From an uncultured Clostridia bacterium (GTDB lineage: Bacteria > Bacillota > Clostridia > TANB77 > CAG-508): a stretch of 8,267 nt of DNA. The stretch is taken from the NCBI GenBank assembly GCA_944390615.1, contig CALXRJ010000057.1:1-8267 (forward strand), written 5' to 3'. Of this stretch, positions 1 through 7,069 are shown piece by piece. Each line of letters begins with the position of its first letter. Positions within the stretch are counted from its first letter, which is position 1. The position numbers were made by a program, and so were the translations under genes. The notes beneath the pieces are model-generated. The model made no database searches and was not told the DNA's origin. It was given only the letters and a program-made list of their open reading frames with translations.

Positions 1-676
1 TAATTAGCCTAATTGCTTCATCTTCATCTTTTACATTTGGTGCAAAACCACCTTCATCTCCAACTGCTGTAGATAATCCTTTTTCTTTTAATACTTTCTT
101 TAAGTTATGGTAAATTTCTGCTCCCATTCTCATACATTCTGTGAATGATTTTGCTCCAACTGGCATGATCATAAATTCTTGTATGCTTAAAGTAGAGTCT
201 GCATGTTTTCCACCATTCATGATGTTCATCATTGGTGTTGGAAGTGTTTTGGCATTTATTCCACCAATGTAATTATATAATTCCATTCCTAATGAAGCTG
301 CTGCTGCTTTTGCTACAGCAAGTGATACACCAAGTGTTGCATTAGCTCCTAATTTTCCTTTATTTTCTGTTCCATCTAATTCGATTAATGTTTTATCTAA
401 AGTTACTTGATCATAAGCATTCATTCCAATGATTTTTTCTCTTATGATGGTGTTTACATTTTCTACTGCTTTTAATACACCTTTTCCTAAATATCTTTCT
501 TTGTCTCCATCACGTAATTCAACTGCTTCAAAACTTCCTGTTGAAGCTCCTGATGGTACCATTGCTACACCTTGGCTTCCATCTTCTAATACAACTTCTA
601 CTTGTACGGTTGGATTTCCTCTTGAGTCTAATACCTCTAATCCTCTTACTTCATCAATTTCTAAATATTCTTTCAT
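1..676 (-). CDS. eno: Enolase (phosphopyruvate hydratase), N-terminal 225 residues, cut by window edge
   Basis: Enolase dehydrates 2-phosphoglycerate to phosphoenolpyruvate in cytosolic glycolysis. The reading frame has no stop before the left edge, so the C-terminal half, which holds most of the metal ligands and the catalytic lysine, is outside the window. Visible family signatures are LDSRGNPTV at about residues 16-24, the flexible loop SGASTG at 42-47, NGGKHAD at 154-160 with the conserved His159, IQEFMIMPVGA at 165-175 with Glu168, and GDEGGFAPN at 206-214 with the catalytic-acid Glu209. The start ATG at 676-674 has AAGGAGG at 692-686, nine bases upstream. It is the last gene seen in the glycolytic cluster, 30 bases after the YezG-like gene. 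The identity is secure. Confidence 0.97.
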   Translation of the reverse strand, partial: MKEYLEIDEVRGLEVLDSRGNPTVQVEVVLEDGSQGVAMVPSGASTGSFEAVELRDGDKERYLGKGVLKAVENVNTIIREKIIGMNAYDQVTLDKTLIELDGTENKGKLGANATLGVSLAVAKAAAASLGMELYNYIGGINAKTLPTPMMNIMNGGKHADSTLSIQEFMIMPVGAKSFTECMRMGAEIYHNLKKVLKEKGLSTAVGDEGGFAPNVKDEDEAIRLI

Positions 677-685
677 TTTGAAATT

Positions 686-692
686 CCTCCTT
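686..692 (-). promoter_or_regulatory. Shine-Dalgarno of eno
   Basis: AAGGAGG lies nine bases upstream of the eno ATG, inside the 30-base gap after the preceding gene. It is a full-consensus site and fixes the eno start. It contrasts with the poor site in front of the neighbouring YezG-like gene. Confidence 0.85.
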
Positions 693-706
693 AAAAAATT
701 TTTTAT

Positions 707-1438
707 TTATTTTAAAATTTGATTTTTATTTTTTTCTTCTTCTTGACGTCTTTTTTCTTCCTCTTTTTTTGCTTTTTCTTGACGTTTTTTGTTTCTTTTT
801 TCTTCTAGTTCTGCTGCCTTTATTTCTTGTTCCTTTTGTTTTTCTTGGGCAGCCTGAATTTCTCTGTCAAAACCAACTACATTATTCATATTTTTTAAAT
901 ACATGCCTGTTTGATATTCTTCTTTTTTTACCTTTTCTATTTTATCACTGTTTAAATATTTTTCCAGAATTTTTCTATCTTCTTTTATTTCTCCACCAAT
1001 ATGTAGGTAGTTGTATCTCCATATAACATGTCTTACATAACTGGCATATTCTTCTTGACTGATTTTATTGTAACAGAATTCTACTTTAAATCTACAATTG
1101 GCTATCGATATGGTAAGATTTGTCCATAAGTCTTGTTCTGTATCGATAAAATCTTGTCTTAGGTCTTTTATGGTTTGATATAAAACATCTACCATTTTTA
1201 AATATTCTGTTTCATTGATGTTGAATTTTTTTGGTACTTCATATACATTAACTGGTTTCTTTTTTAGTAATCCTTTTGGTAAATAATAAAAATACATTTC
1301 TCCTGTTTGAACATCTCCAGGTCTGTCAACTACAGAGGCATATAAATATATTTCTTCCCATTTTTCTGGTATTAAGTCAAACAAACAGGTCTGAATTTTT
1401 TCGTATTTATCTCTCATGTTCTTTGTAGTTCTTAACAT
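707..1438 (-). CDS. YezG/DUF600-like (immunity-type) protein with charged coiled-coil tail
   Basis: The product has 243 residues. Residues about 8-149 resemble the YezG/DUF600 family: IPEKWEEIYLYASV at 23-36, MYFYYLP at 48-54, LWTNLTISI at 104-112, FKVEFCYN at 117-124 and VIWRYNYL at 138-145. Known family members include antitoxin or immunity proteins paired with LXG-type toxins in Bacillus; that role is not shown here because no toxin gene is in the window. Residues about 190-238 are a low-complexity Glu/Lys/Arg/Gln-rich stretch likely to form a coiled coil, which I do not recall as usual for this family. An in-frame TAG lies just upstream, so Met1 is the earliest ATG; Met8 (codon at 1417) fits the domain start equally well. 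Neither start has a good Shine-Dalgarno. The gene sits 83 bases after gpmI and 30 before eno, an unusual place for an immunity gene. Family call is fairly confident; function is open. Confidence 0.7.
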   Translation of the reverse strand: MLRTTKNMRDKYEKIQTCLFDLIPEKWEEIYLYASVVDRPGDVQTGEMYFYYLPKGLLKKKPVNVYEVPKKFNINETEYLKMVDVLYQTIKDLRQDFIDTEQDLWTNLTISIANCRFKVEFCYNKISQEEYASYVRHVIWRYNYLHIGGEIKEDRKILEKYLNSDKIEKVKKEEYQTGMYLKNMNNVVGFDREIQAAQEKQKEQEIKAAELEEKRNKKRQEKAKKEEEKRRQEEEKNKNQILK

Positions 1439-1463
1439 TCTTTTTCTGCGCTAATATGATAAA

Positions 1464-1493
1464 ATATTAACGTTTCCCCTTTCCTTTTGACAA
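1464..1493 (-). promoter_or_regulatory. Possible internal promoter for the yezG-like gene and eno
   Basis: On the minus strand TTGTCA (1493-1488) is followed after 18 bases by TAATAT (1469-1464), in the 83-base gap after gpmI. The -35 box matches consensus at 5/6 and the -10 box at 4/6. A start near 1457 would give a leader of only about 20 bases without a strong ribosome binding site. In such AT-rich DNA chance matches are common, so this is tentative. Confidence 0.35.
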
Positions 1494-1521
1494 ATTTTTA
1501 TATTTATTTGCTTTTTGTTTG

Positions 1522-3054
1522 TTATTTTTCAATTAAACTTTCCCCTGTCATTTCTTCTGGTTTTTCAATTCCCATTAATTCTAACATGGTTGGCGCAATA
1601 TCTGCTAGTTTTCCTTCTTTTAATTTTACATTTTCTTTTTCTGATATTAAAATAAGTGGTACTAAATTTGTTGTATGAGCTGTATGAGGTTCTCCTGTTG
1701 TATAGTCAATCATTTGCTCCGCATTTCCATGATCTGCTGTTATAATTAAATTTGCTTTTTGTGGTAAAATGCTATCCATTACTTTTTGTACACATTCATC
1801 TACTGTTTCTACTGCTTTTATGGCTGCTGTTAAACTTCCGGTATGTCCTACCATGTCTGGATTTGCATAATTTAATATGATGCAATTATATTTTTTGGAG
1901 TTAATTGCCTCTACTACTTTTTCAGTTACTTCATAAGCACTCATTTCTGGTTTCATGTCATAGGTTTCTACTTTAGGAGATGGAACTAGTATTCTATCTT
2001 CTCCTTCATATTGTTTTTCTTCTCCTCCATTAAAGAAGAAAGTAACATGAGCATATTTTTCTGTTTCTGCAATTCTAAGTTGTTTTCCACCATTTTTGCT
2101 AACCACTTCTCCTAAGGTATTTTGAATTGGTTCTTTTTTAAATGCAATATGAACATTTGGCATGGTTTCATCATAACTTGTGAAACATACAAAATATAAA
2201 TTCATTTTCTTGGTTTCAAATTCTTTAAATTCTGGGTCTACTAAGCTACGTGTGATTTGTCTTGCTCTGTCTGGTCTAAAGTTGAAAAAGATAACAGAAT
2301 CTCCATCTTCAATGGTAGCTACTGGCTTATCTCCATTGGTAATAACAGTTGGCTCTACAAATTCATCAAAAACTTCTTTTTGGTAAGAACTTTCAATGGC
2401 ATTGATACTAGAACCTGATTTTAGGCCTTCTCCATTTACCATAGCTGAATAAGCTTTTTGAATTCGGTTCCAACGTTTGTCTCGATCCATGGCATAGAAT
2501 CTACCAGATATGGTTGCAATTTTTCCTACCCCTTTTTCTTTCATTTTTTCTTCTAATTCTTGTATATAATTTTCTGCTGATGCTGGTGGGGTATCTCTTC
2601 CATCTAGGAAACAATGAACATAGACGTCTTCAAAGTCTCTTCTTTTTGCCATTTCTAATAAACCATATAAATGTCTGTTATGACTATGAACACCTCCATC
2701 AGAGACTAAACCTAAGATGTGAAGTTTGGAATTGTTTTTTTTGCAATTTTCGATTGCAGCAACAAATTCTTCATTGGTGAAGAAGTCTCCATCTTCAATG
2801 GATTTGGTAATTCTGGTTAATTCTTGGTATACAATTCTTCCAGCTCCTATATTAGTATGGCCAACTTCTGAATTTCCCATTTGTCCTTCTGGAAGTCCTA
2901 CTGCTAATCCACTTGCTGCAATTTTGGTACAGGGATATTTTTTCATTAGTTTATCAATATTAGGTGTATTGGCTAATCTTACTGCATTTCCTTCTTGATT
3001 CGGATTATCTCCAAAACCATCTAATATCATTAGCATTGTTAATTTGCTTTCCAT
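1522..3054 (-). CDS. gpmI: 2,3-bisphosphoglycerate-independent phosphoglycerate mutase
   Basis: The enzyme interconverts 3-phosphoglycerate and 2-phosphoglycerate using a phosphoserine intermediate and two Mn2+ ions. The 510-residue length is normal for the family. Visible active-site elements are Asp12 in LDGFG, nucleophile Ser62 in GNSEVGH, Asp400 and His404 in NPDMVGHTG, Asp441 and His442 in TADHGNAEQM, and the His cluster in GEPHTAHTTN near 454-462. Together these form the alkaline-phosphatase-type metal sites. FLDGRDTPP near 149-157 and RPDRARQ are substrate-handling signatures. The start ATG at 3054 has AAAGGAAG about nine bases upstream. It follows the Uma2-family gene by 48 bases and belongs to the glycolytic cluster, supplying the substrate for eno. 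Confidence 0.97.
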   Translation of the reverse strand: MESKLTMLMILDGFGDNPNQEGNAVRLANTPNIDKLMKKYPCTKIAASGLAVGLPEGQMGNSEVGHTNIGAGRIVYQELTRITKSIEDGDFFTNEEFVAAIENCKKNNSKLHILGLVSDGGVHSHNRHLYGLLEMAKRRDFEDVYVHCFLDGRDTPPASAENYIQELEEKMKEKGVGKIATISGRFYAMDRDKRWNRIQKAYSAMVNGEGLKSGSSINAIESSYQKEVFDEFVEPTVITNGDKPVATIEDGDSVIFFNFRPDRARQITRSLVDPEFKEFETKKMNLYFVCFTSYDETMPNVHIAFKKEPIQNTLGEVVSKNGGKQLRIAETEKYAHVTFFFNGGEEKQYEGEDRILVPSPKVETYDMKPEMSAYEVTEKVVEAINSKKYNCIILNYANPDMVGHTGSLTAAIKAVETVDECVQKVMDSILPQKANLIITADHGNAEQMIDYTTGEPHTAHTTNLVPLILISEKENVKLKEGKLADIAPTMLELMGIEKPEEMTGESLIEK

Positions 3055-3102
3055 AAAATTGCTTCCTTTCTTTTTAATTTTCCTATTTTTATTGAAATAT
3101 AT

Positions 3103-3771
3103 TTATTCTGTTTTTGCTTCTTCTATCATTTGTTGGTATTTTTTGTCTTTTTTGATTACGATATTGTTGTTTTGGCAAAATTCTTTTAAATCGATATAAC
3201 AATCTTCTAAAATATTTACCTTGGCTTTTTCATCTAGGTAACACACTTGCTTTATCTGATAGATTCCTTCTTTGCTTAGTGTTAATATCATGATGGTTTG
3301 TTCTTCTAAAGAGACCATCCAATATTCTTTGATTCCAAATTTTTGGTATAATTGTAGTTTATCCATTCTGTCATGTCTTGTATTAGATGGTGATAAAATT
3401 TCAATTGCTAAGTCTGGTGCTCCTAAGATGTTTTTTTCTGTAATTTTGTTTTGGTCACAGATCACCATGATGTCTGGTTGTACGACATTGTATTCTTTTT
3501 TGTTGTCGATTGCGCCTGATAATTTAACATCTAATGGTGCAATAAATACTCTACATTTTTTTCCTTTTAAATAGGTTTTAATTTGAAATGCAATTTCCAT
3601 CAATATATCTTGATGGGATACACTTGGACTTGCCATTAAATATGGCACTCCATCAATTAATTCATATCTTTTGTCATCGTCAAACTCTAATAAGTCTGCA
3701 TAAGAAATTTTTTCTGGTTCTAAATCCATTGCTAAGTTGTGGTTCATTTTTTCTTTCCTCTCTTTCTCCAT
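3103..3771 (-). CDS. Uma2-family (DUF820) PD-(D/E)XK nuclease-like protein
   Basis: The product has 222 residues and matches the Uma2/DUF820 family, predicted restriction-endonuclease-like nucleases whose biological role is largely unknown. The expected motifs are in order: YELIDGVPYLMASPS at 36-50 with Glu37, VVQPDIMVICD at 96-106 with Asp100, LAIEILSPSN at 121-130 with Glu124, and DKLQLYQKFGIKEYWMV at 137-153 with Lys138. The putative acidic and lysine catalytic set is therefore intact and the gene looks functional. AAGGAGGGG ends nine bases before the ATG at 3771. A second purine-rich site, GAGAGGAAAG, precedes Met9 (codon at 3747), so initiation there is possible. The gene lies 92 bases after tpiA and 48 before gpmI on the same strand, so it is probably co-transcribed with glycolysis. 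Nothing in the sequence ties it functionally to sugar metabolism. Confidence 0.85.
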   Translation of the reverse strand: MEKERKEKMNHNLAMDLEPEKISYADLLEFDDDKRYELIDGVPYLMASPSVSHQDILMEIAFQIKTYLKGKKCRVFIAPLDVKLSGAIDNKKEYNVVQPDIMVICDQNKITEKNILGAPDLAIEILSPSNTRHDRMDKLQLYQKFGIKEYWMVSLEEQTIMILTLSKEGIYQIKQVCYLDEKAKVNILEDCYIDLKEFCQNNNIVIKKDKKYQQMIEEAKTE

Positions 3772-3780
3772 TTGATTTAG

Positions 3781-3789
3781 CCCCTCCTT
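3781..3789 (-). promoter_or_regulatory. Shine-Dalgarno of the Uma2-family gene
   Basis: AAGGAGGGG lies nine bases upstream of the ATG at 3771 and is stronger than the internal purine-rich site before Met9. It favours the longer, 222-residue form. Confidence 0.7.
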
Positions 3790-3863
3790 ATTATTATTTG
3801 CCCAAATATGAATCCATTTAACCTAAAGATTTATTTCGTAAATTTATTCTATACCCCATGTGC

Positions 3864-4616
3864 TTATTTGTTGTAATTTACTATTTTTTCGAAACTTTCT
3901 GCCTTTAAGCTTGCTCCACCAATCAAGCCTCCATCGATGTCTGACATTTCTAATAATTCTTTGGCATTTTCTGGTTTCATACTTCCACCGTATTGTATTA
4001 TAACTCTATCTGCCACGTTTTGTCCATAGATTTTGGCAATTTTTTCTCTTATTTTTTGACAAGCTTCATTTGCATCTTGACTTGTAGCTGTTTTTCCTGT
4101 TCCAATTGCCCAGATTGGTTCATAAGCAATGATGGTATTTGCTACTTGTTCTTGTGTTAGACCATCTAATGCTTTTTGTGTTTGACCTGTTATAATTTCA
4201 AATGCTTTTCCAGATTCTCTTTCTTCTAAAGTTTCTCCAACACATACGATTGGTTTTAAGTTATTGGCAAATGCTGCTTTTATTTTTTTGTTTACGGTTT
4301 CATCTGTTTCAGCAAAATATTGTCTTCTTTCTGAATGTCCGATGATGACATATTCTACACCAATTGCTTTTAACATTTTTCCGGAAATTTCTCCTGTGTA
4401 AGCTCCTTTTTCTTCAAAATGCATATTTTGTGCTCCTATTTTAATGTTGGTTCCTTGTGCAGTAAGCAAACTATAAAATAAATCTGTATAAGGTACACAA
4501 AGAACAACTTCACAATCTGCCTCTTTTACCATTGGAGCTAAATTTGTTATCATGGAAATTGCTTCATTAGGAAGCATATTCATTTTCCAGTTTCCTGCGA
4601 TTACTTTTTTACGCAT
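3864..4616 (-). CDS. tpiA: Triosephosphate isomerase
   Basis: The enzyme interconverts dihydroxyacetone phosphate and glyceraldehyde-3-phosphate. The product is 250 residues, the standard length for this TIM barrel. Active-site residues are all present: Asn9 and Lys11 in AGNWKMN, His94 in IIGHSERR, and catalytic Glu166 in AYEPIWAIGTGKTAT, which also contains mobile loop 6. The phosphate-binding elements YGGSM at 209-213 and GGLIGGASL at 229-237 are intact. AAGGAG lies about eight bases upstream of the ATG at 4616. It follows pgk by 33 bases, giving the usual gap-pgk-tpiA order of Firmicutes glycolytic operons, then a 92-base gap leads into the Uma2-family gene. Confidence 0.98.
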   Translation of the reverse strand: MRKKVIAGNWKMNMLPNEAISMITNLAPMVKEADCEVVLCVPYTDLFYSLLTAQGTNIKIGAQNMHFEEKGAYTGEISGKMLKAIGVEYVIIGHSERRQYFAETDETVNKKIKAAFANNLKPIVCVGETLEERESGKAFEIITGQTQKALDGLTQEQVANTIIAYEPIWAIGTGKTATSQDANEACQKIREKIAKIYGQNVADRVIIQYGGSMKPENAKELLEMSDIDGGLIGGASLKAESFEKIVNYNK

Positions 4617-4649
4617 AAAAATTTCTCCTTTTTCTTTTTATTTTTTATC

Positions 4650-5834
4650 TTATTTGTCTAATAGAGCTTCAATTCCTGGTAATTTTTTTCCTTCTAAGAA
4701 TTCCAATGATGCTCCTCCACCAGTTGATATGTGGGTCATTTTTTCAGCTAATCCTGCTTTTTCTACAGCCGAGGCTGAATCTCCTCCTCCAATTATTTTA
4801 ATAGCATCAATATTTCCTAGGGTTTTTGCAATTTCATTGGTTCCTACGGCAAATTGGTCAAATTCAAATACACCAAGTGGTCCATTCCATACGATTGTTT
4901 TGGCATTTTGTAGTTCTTGTGCATATAATTTTATGGTTTCTTCTCCAATATCTAAACCTTCCCAACCATCTGGTATTTCTGTAAATTTTACTGTTTTGCT
5001 TTCTGTGTCTGCTTTAAATTCTTTACCTATTTTGGTATCAACAGGAAGTAATAGTTTTACACCTTTGTTTTTGGCTTTCTCCATTAGTTCTAAAGCTAAA
5101 TCACATTTATCTTCTTCACAGATGGAATTTCCTACGTTATATCCTTGTGCTTTGAAAAATGTATATGCCATTCCTCCACCAATTAATAAAGTATCTACCT
5201 TTTCTAACAAATTGTCAATTACGCCGATTTTATCGGATACTTTGGAACCTCCAAGTATTGCCACAAATGGTCTTTCTGGATTTTCTAAGGCTTCTCCTAA
5301 AAATTTAAGTTCTTTTTCAATTAAAAATCCAGATACAGCTGGTAAAAAATGTGCTACTCCTTCAGTAGATGCATGTGCTCTATGTGCTGTACCAAAAGCA
5401 TCATTGACAAATACTTCTCCAAATGAAGCAAGCTCTTTGGCAAAATTTAAATCATTATCGGTTTCTTCTCTATGGAATCTTACATTTTCTAGTAATAAGA
5501 TTTCTCCATTTTTTAAATTTTGGGCCTTTGTTTTTGCATCTTCTCCAATGACATCATTTGCCATAATCACTTCTTTTTCTAGTAATTTGGATAATTCTTT
5601 TGCTACTGGTTTTAAAGAATATTCTGGTTTAAATTCTCCTTTTGGTCTTCCTAGATGAGAGCATAATACTACTTTACAATTTTGTTCTAATAAATATTTT
5701 ATCGTAGGCAAAGCTGATACAATTCTTCTGTTGTCTGTGATATTTTGATTTTCATCCATTGGTACATTGAAATCACATCGAACAAGTACTTTTTTATCTT
5801 TTAAATCGATATCTTTTACGGTTTTTTTATTCAT
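4650..5834 (-). CDS. pgk: Phosphoglycerate kinase
   Basis: The enzyme transfers the acyl phosphate of 1,3-bisphosphoglycerate to ADP, making ATP and 3-phosphoglycerate. The product is 394 residues, normal for a bacterial monomeric enzyme. The N-terminal signature KKVLVRCDFNVP lies at 14-25 with Asp21 and Asn23. SHLGRP at 59-64 supplies His60 and Arg63 for the substrate. The C-terminal nucleotide lobe shows LGGSKVSDK at 194-202, WNGPLGVFEF at 316-325, GGGDSASA at 349-356 and STGGGASLE at 370-378. AAAGGAAG lies upstream of the ATG at 5834. A 74-base gap containing a GC-rich hairpin separates it from gap, so its expression may be partly uncoupled from gap. Confidence 0.98.
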   Translation of the reverse strand: MNKKTVKDIDLKDKKVLVRCDFNVPMDENQNITDNRRIVSALPTIKYLLEQNCKVVLCSHLGRPKGEFKPEYSLKPVAKELSKLLEKEVIMANDVIGEDAKTKAQNLKNGEILLLENVRFHREETDNDLNFAKELASFGEVFVNDAFGTAHRAHASTEGVAHFLPAVSGFLIEKELKFLGEALENPERPFVAILGGSKVSDKIGVIDNLLEKVDTLLIGGGMAYTFFKAQGYNVGNSICEEDKCDLALELMEKAKNKGVKLLLPVDTKIGKEFKADTESKTVKFTEIPDGWEGLDIGEETIKLYAQELQNAKTIVWNGPLGVFEFDQFAVGTNEIAKTLGNIDAIKIIGGGDSASAVEKAGLAEKMTHISTGGGASLEFLEGKKLPGIEALLDK

Positions 5835-5857
5835 AACAAAACTTCCTTTCTAAAAAT

Positions 5858-5902
5858 AAAAGCCAGGCGGTAACAAGGTTTTCCCGCCACCCTCTAGCTT
5901 TT
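5858..5902. terminator. Terminator-like hairpin between gap and pgk, T-rich on both sides
   Basis: The arms are GGCGG (5866-5870) and CCGCC (5884-5888) around a 13-base loop, with outer arms AAAAGC (5858-5863) and GCTTTT (5897-5902) joined through an uneven internal loop of 2 and 8 bases. It is the most GC-rich patch of any gap in the cluster. Read on the minus strand the hairpin ends in TTTTATTTTT, and on the plus strand in TTTTTTTATTTT. It could act as a leaky intrinsic terminator that lowers pgk and downstream expression relative to gap, or as a 3' stabiliser of gap mRNA after processing. The uneven stem makes strong termination uncertain. Confidence 0.5.
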
Positions 5903-5908
5903 TTTATT

Positions 5909-6925
5909 TTATCCTAATTCTGCAAAATATTTGATTGTTCTAACCATTTGGCTAGTATATGAATTTTCGTTATCATACCAAGAAACTACTTGAACTTGAT
6001 ATAGGTCATCTCCTATAGGCATACACATGGTTTGTGTGCTATCAAATAAAGAACCATATCTCATTCCAATTACATCAGAAGATACTAATAATTCTTCTGT
6101 ATAACCATAAGATTCGTTTGATGCTGCTTTCATAGCTGCATTGATAGATTCGGTTGTGATATCTTTTCCTTTTACAACTGCTGTTAAAATGGTGGTAGAA
6201 CCGGTTGGAACAGGAACACGTTGTGCAGAACCAATTAATTTTCCATTTAATTCTGGAATAACTAAACCAATTGCTTTGGCAGCTCCGGTAGAATTTGGAA
6301 CAATATTGATAGCTGCTGCTCTTGCTCTTCTTAAATCTCCTTTTCTATGTGGTCCATCTAATATCATTTGGTCACCTGTGTAAGCATGGATGGTTGACAT
6401 GATTCCTGATTGGATTGGTGCATAATCATTTAGGGCTTTTGCCATTGGTGCTAAGCAGTTTGTTGTGCAAGATGCTGCTGATATAATTTTGTCTTCTGGT
6501 GTTAATGTTTTTTCATTTACACCATATACAATAGTAGGTAAATCTTTTCCTGCTGGTGCTGAGATAACTACTTTTTTAGCTCCTGCATTGATATGAGCAG
6601 TTGCTTTTTCTTTGCTAGTATAAAAACCTGTACATTCTAGTACTACATCTACTCCAATTTCTCCCCATGGAAGTTCATTTGCATCTGCTTTTGCATATAT
6701 TTTTATTTCTTTTCCATCTACTGTTATCGAATCTTCTCCTGCCACTACTGTGTCTGCCTTTTCGTATCTTCCTTGTGCTGAATCGTATTTTAGTAAGTGT
6801 GCAAGCATTTTAGGACTTGTTAAATCATTGATAGCAACTACTTCATATCCTTCTGCTCCAAACATTTGTCTAAATGCTAGACGTCCTATACGTCCAAAAC
6901 CATTAATGGCTACTTTTACTGACAT
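5909..6925 (-). CDS. gap: Glyceraldehyde-3-phosphate dehydrogenase, NAD-type
   Basis: The enzyme oxidises glyceraldehyde-3-phosphate with phosphate to 1,3-bisphosphoglycerate, producing NADH. Starting at ATG 6925, which follows AAGGAGG by eight bases, the product is 338 residues and begins with the canonical VAINGFGRIGR Rossmann motif. Catalytic Cys153 lies in SAASCTTNCLAP and His180 in STIHAYTGDQ. Asp34 in AINDLT together with Pro192 in LDGPH fits the NAD-dependent glycolytic class rather than the NADP-dependent gapB class. WYDNENSYTSQMVR near the C-terminus is also conserved. The frame is open for 35 more codons upstream, but these cover the leader and resemble no GAPDH. This is the first gene of the glycolytic cluster, behind its own promoter; no cggR-like repressor precedes it. 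Confidence 0.98.
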   Translation of the reverse strand: MSVKVAINGFGRIGRLAFRQMFGAEGYEVVAINDLTSPKMLAHLLKYDSAQGRYEKADTVVAGEDSITVDGKEIKIYAKADANELPWGEIGVDVVLECTGFYTSKEKATAHINAGAKKVVISAPAGKDLPTIVYGVNEKTLTPEDKIISAASCTTNCLAPMAKALNDYAPIQSGIMSTIHAYTGDQMILDGPHRKGDLRRARAAAINIVPNSTGAAKAIGLVIPELNGKLIGSAQRVPVPTGSTTILTAVVKGKDITTESINAAMKAASNESYGYTEELLVSSDVIGMRYGSLFDSTQTMCMPIGDDLYQVQVVSWYDNENSYTSQMVRTIKYFAELG

Positions 6926-6933
6926 AAAAAATT

Positions 6934-6940
6934 CCTCCTT
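6934..6940 (-). promoter_or_regulatory. Shine-Dalgarno deciding the gap start
   Basis: AAGGAGG lies eight bases before the ATG at 6925. It rules out the longer upstream-open frame and places the start exactly where GAPDH homologs begin. Confidence 0.9.
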
Positions 6941-6942
6941 TA

Positions 6943-6961
6943 ACATACTATGTAGGTATGT
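6943..6961 (-). promoter_or_regulatory. Leader hairpin or operator-like dyad next to the gap ribosome binding site
   Basis: ACATAC and GTATGT form a perfect 6-bp stem with a 7-base loop, ending two bases before the gap Shine-Dalgarno. As RNA it could affect ribosome access or 5' stability; as DNA it could be a downstream operator. No regulator can be assigned from the sequence. Confidence 0.4.
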
Positions 6962-6983
6962 TTTTACTTTTTTGTTATTATTT

Positions 6984-6994
6984 CCCTTTTCGGG
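6984..6994 (-). other. Small hairpin at the predicted 5' end of gap mRNA
   Basis: CCC-GAAAA-GGG starts at about the first or second transcribed base predicted from the promoter. Flanking TT and AA could add two pairs around a bulged G. A 5'-terminal stem of this kind can protect mRNA from 5'-dependent decay, but the stem is short and the role is inferred. Confidence 0.3.
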
Positions 6995-7001
6995 CAAGTT
7001 T

Positions 7002-7030
7002 ATTCTATAACATTCCATAAAATATTTCAA
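7002..7030 (-). promoter_or_regulatory. Promoter of the gap glycolytic cluster
   Basis: On the minus strand TTGAAA (7030-7025) is followed after exactly 17 bases by TAGAAT (7007-7002). Each box matches the vegetative sigma consensus at 5/6 and spacing is optimal. Transcription would start near 6995, giving a leader of about 70 bases before the gap ATG. This is the best minus-strand promoter candidate seen between scpA and gap. Confidence 0.7.
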
Positions 7031-7039
7031 GTCTTTTTC

Positions 7040-7067
7040 GTAAAAAAGTTAAAATCATCTTTTTTAC
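7040..7067. repeat. 9-bp inverted repeat just upstream of the gap -35 box
   Basis: GTAAAAAAG (7040-7048) and CTTTTTTAC (7059-7067) are perfect inverted arms with a 10-base spacer, centred about 58 bases upstream of the predicted gap start. No T-tract follows on either strand, so it is not an obvious terminator. It could be an operator or an AT-rich upstream activating element. Confidence 0.45.
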
Positions 7068-7069
7068 AT

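Noticed and set aside
709..890. Plus-strand T/C-rich tract that looks like a low-complexity repeat
   Set aside because: It is simply the complement of the Lys/Glu/Arg-rich tail of the YezG-like gene and has no regular repeat unit.
4552..5658. Plus-strand open frame of 368 codons opposite pgk and the tpiA start
   Set aside because: It is antisense to the highly conserved pgk frame, is rich in Ser/Phe/Pro as expected for the complement of this codon use, and has no ribosome binding site or recognisable motif.
6926..7030. N-terminal extension of 35 codons on gap
   Set aside because: GAPDH homologs start at the internal Met with the Rossmann motif right after it, and a perfect Shine-Dalgarno precedes that Met. 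The extension covers the predicted promoter and leader.
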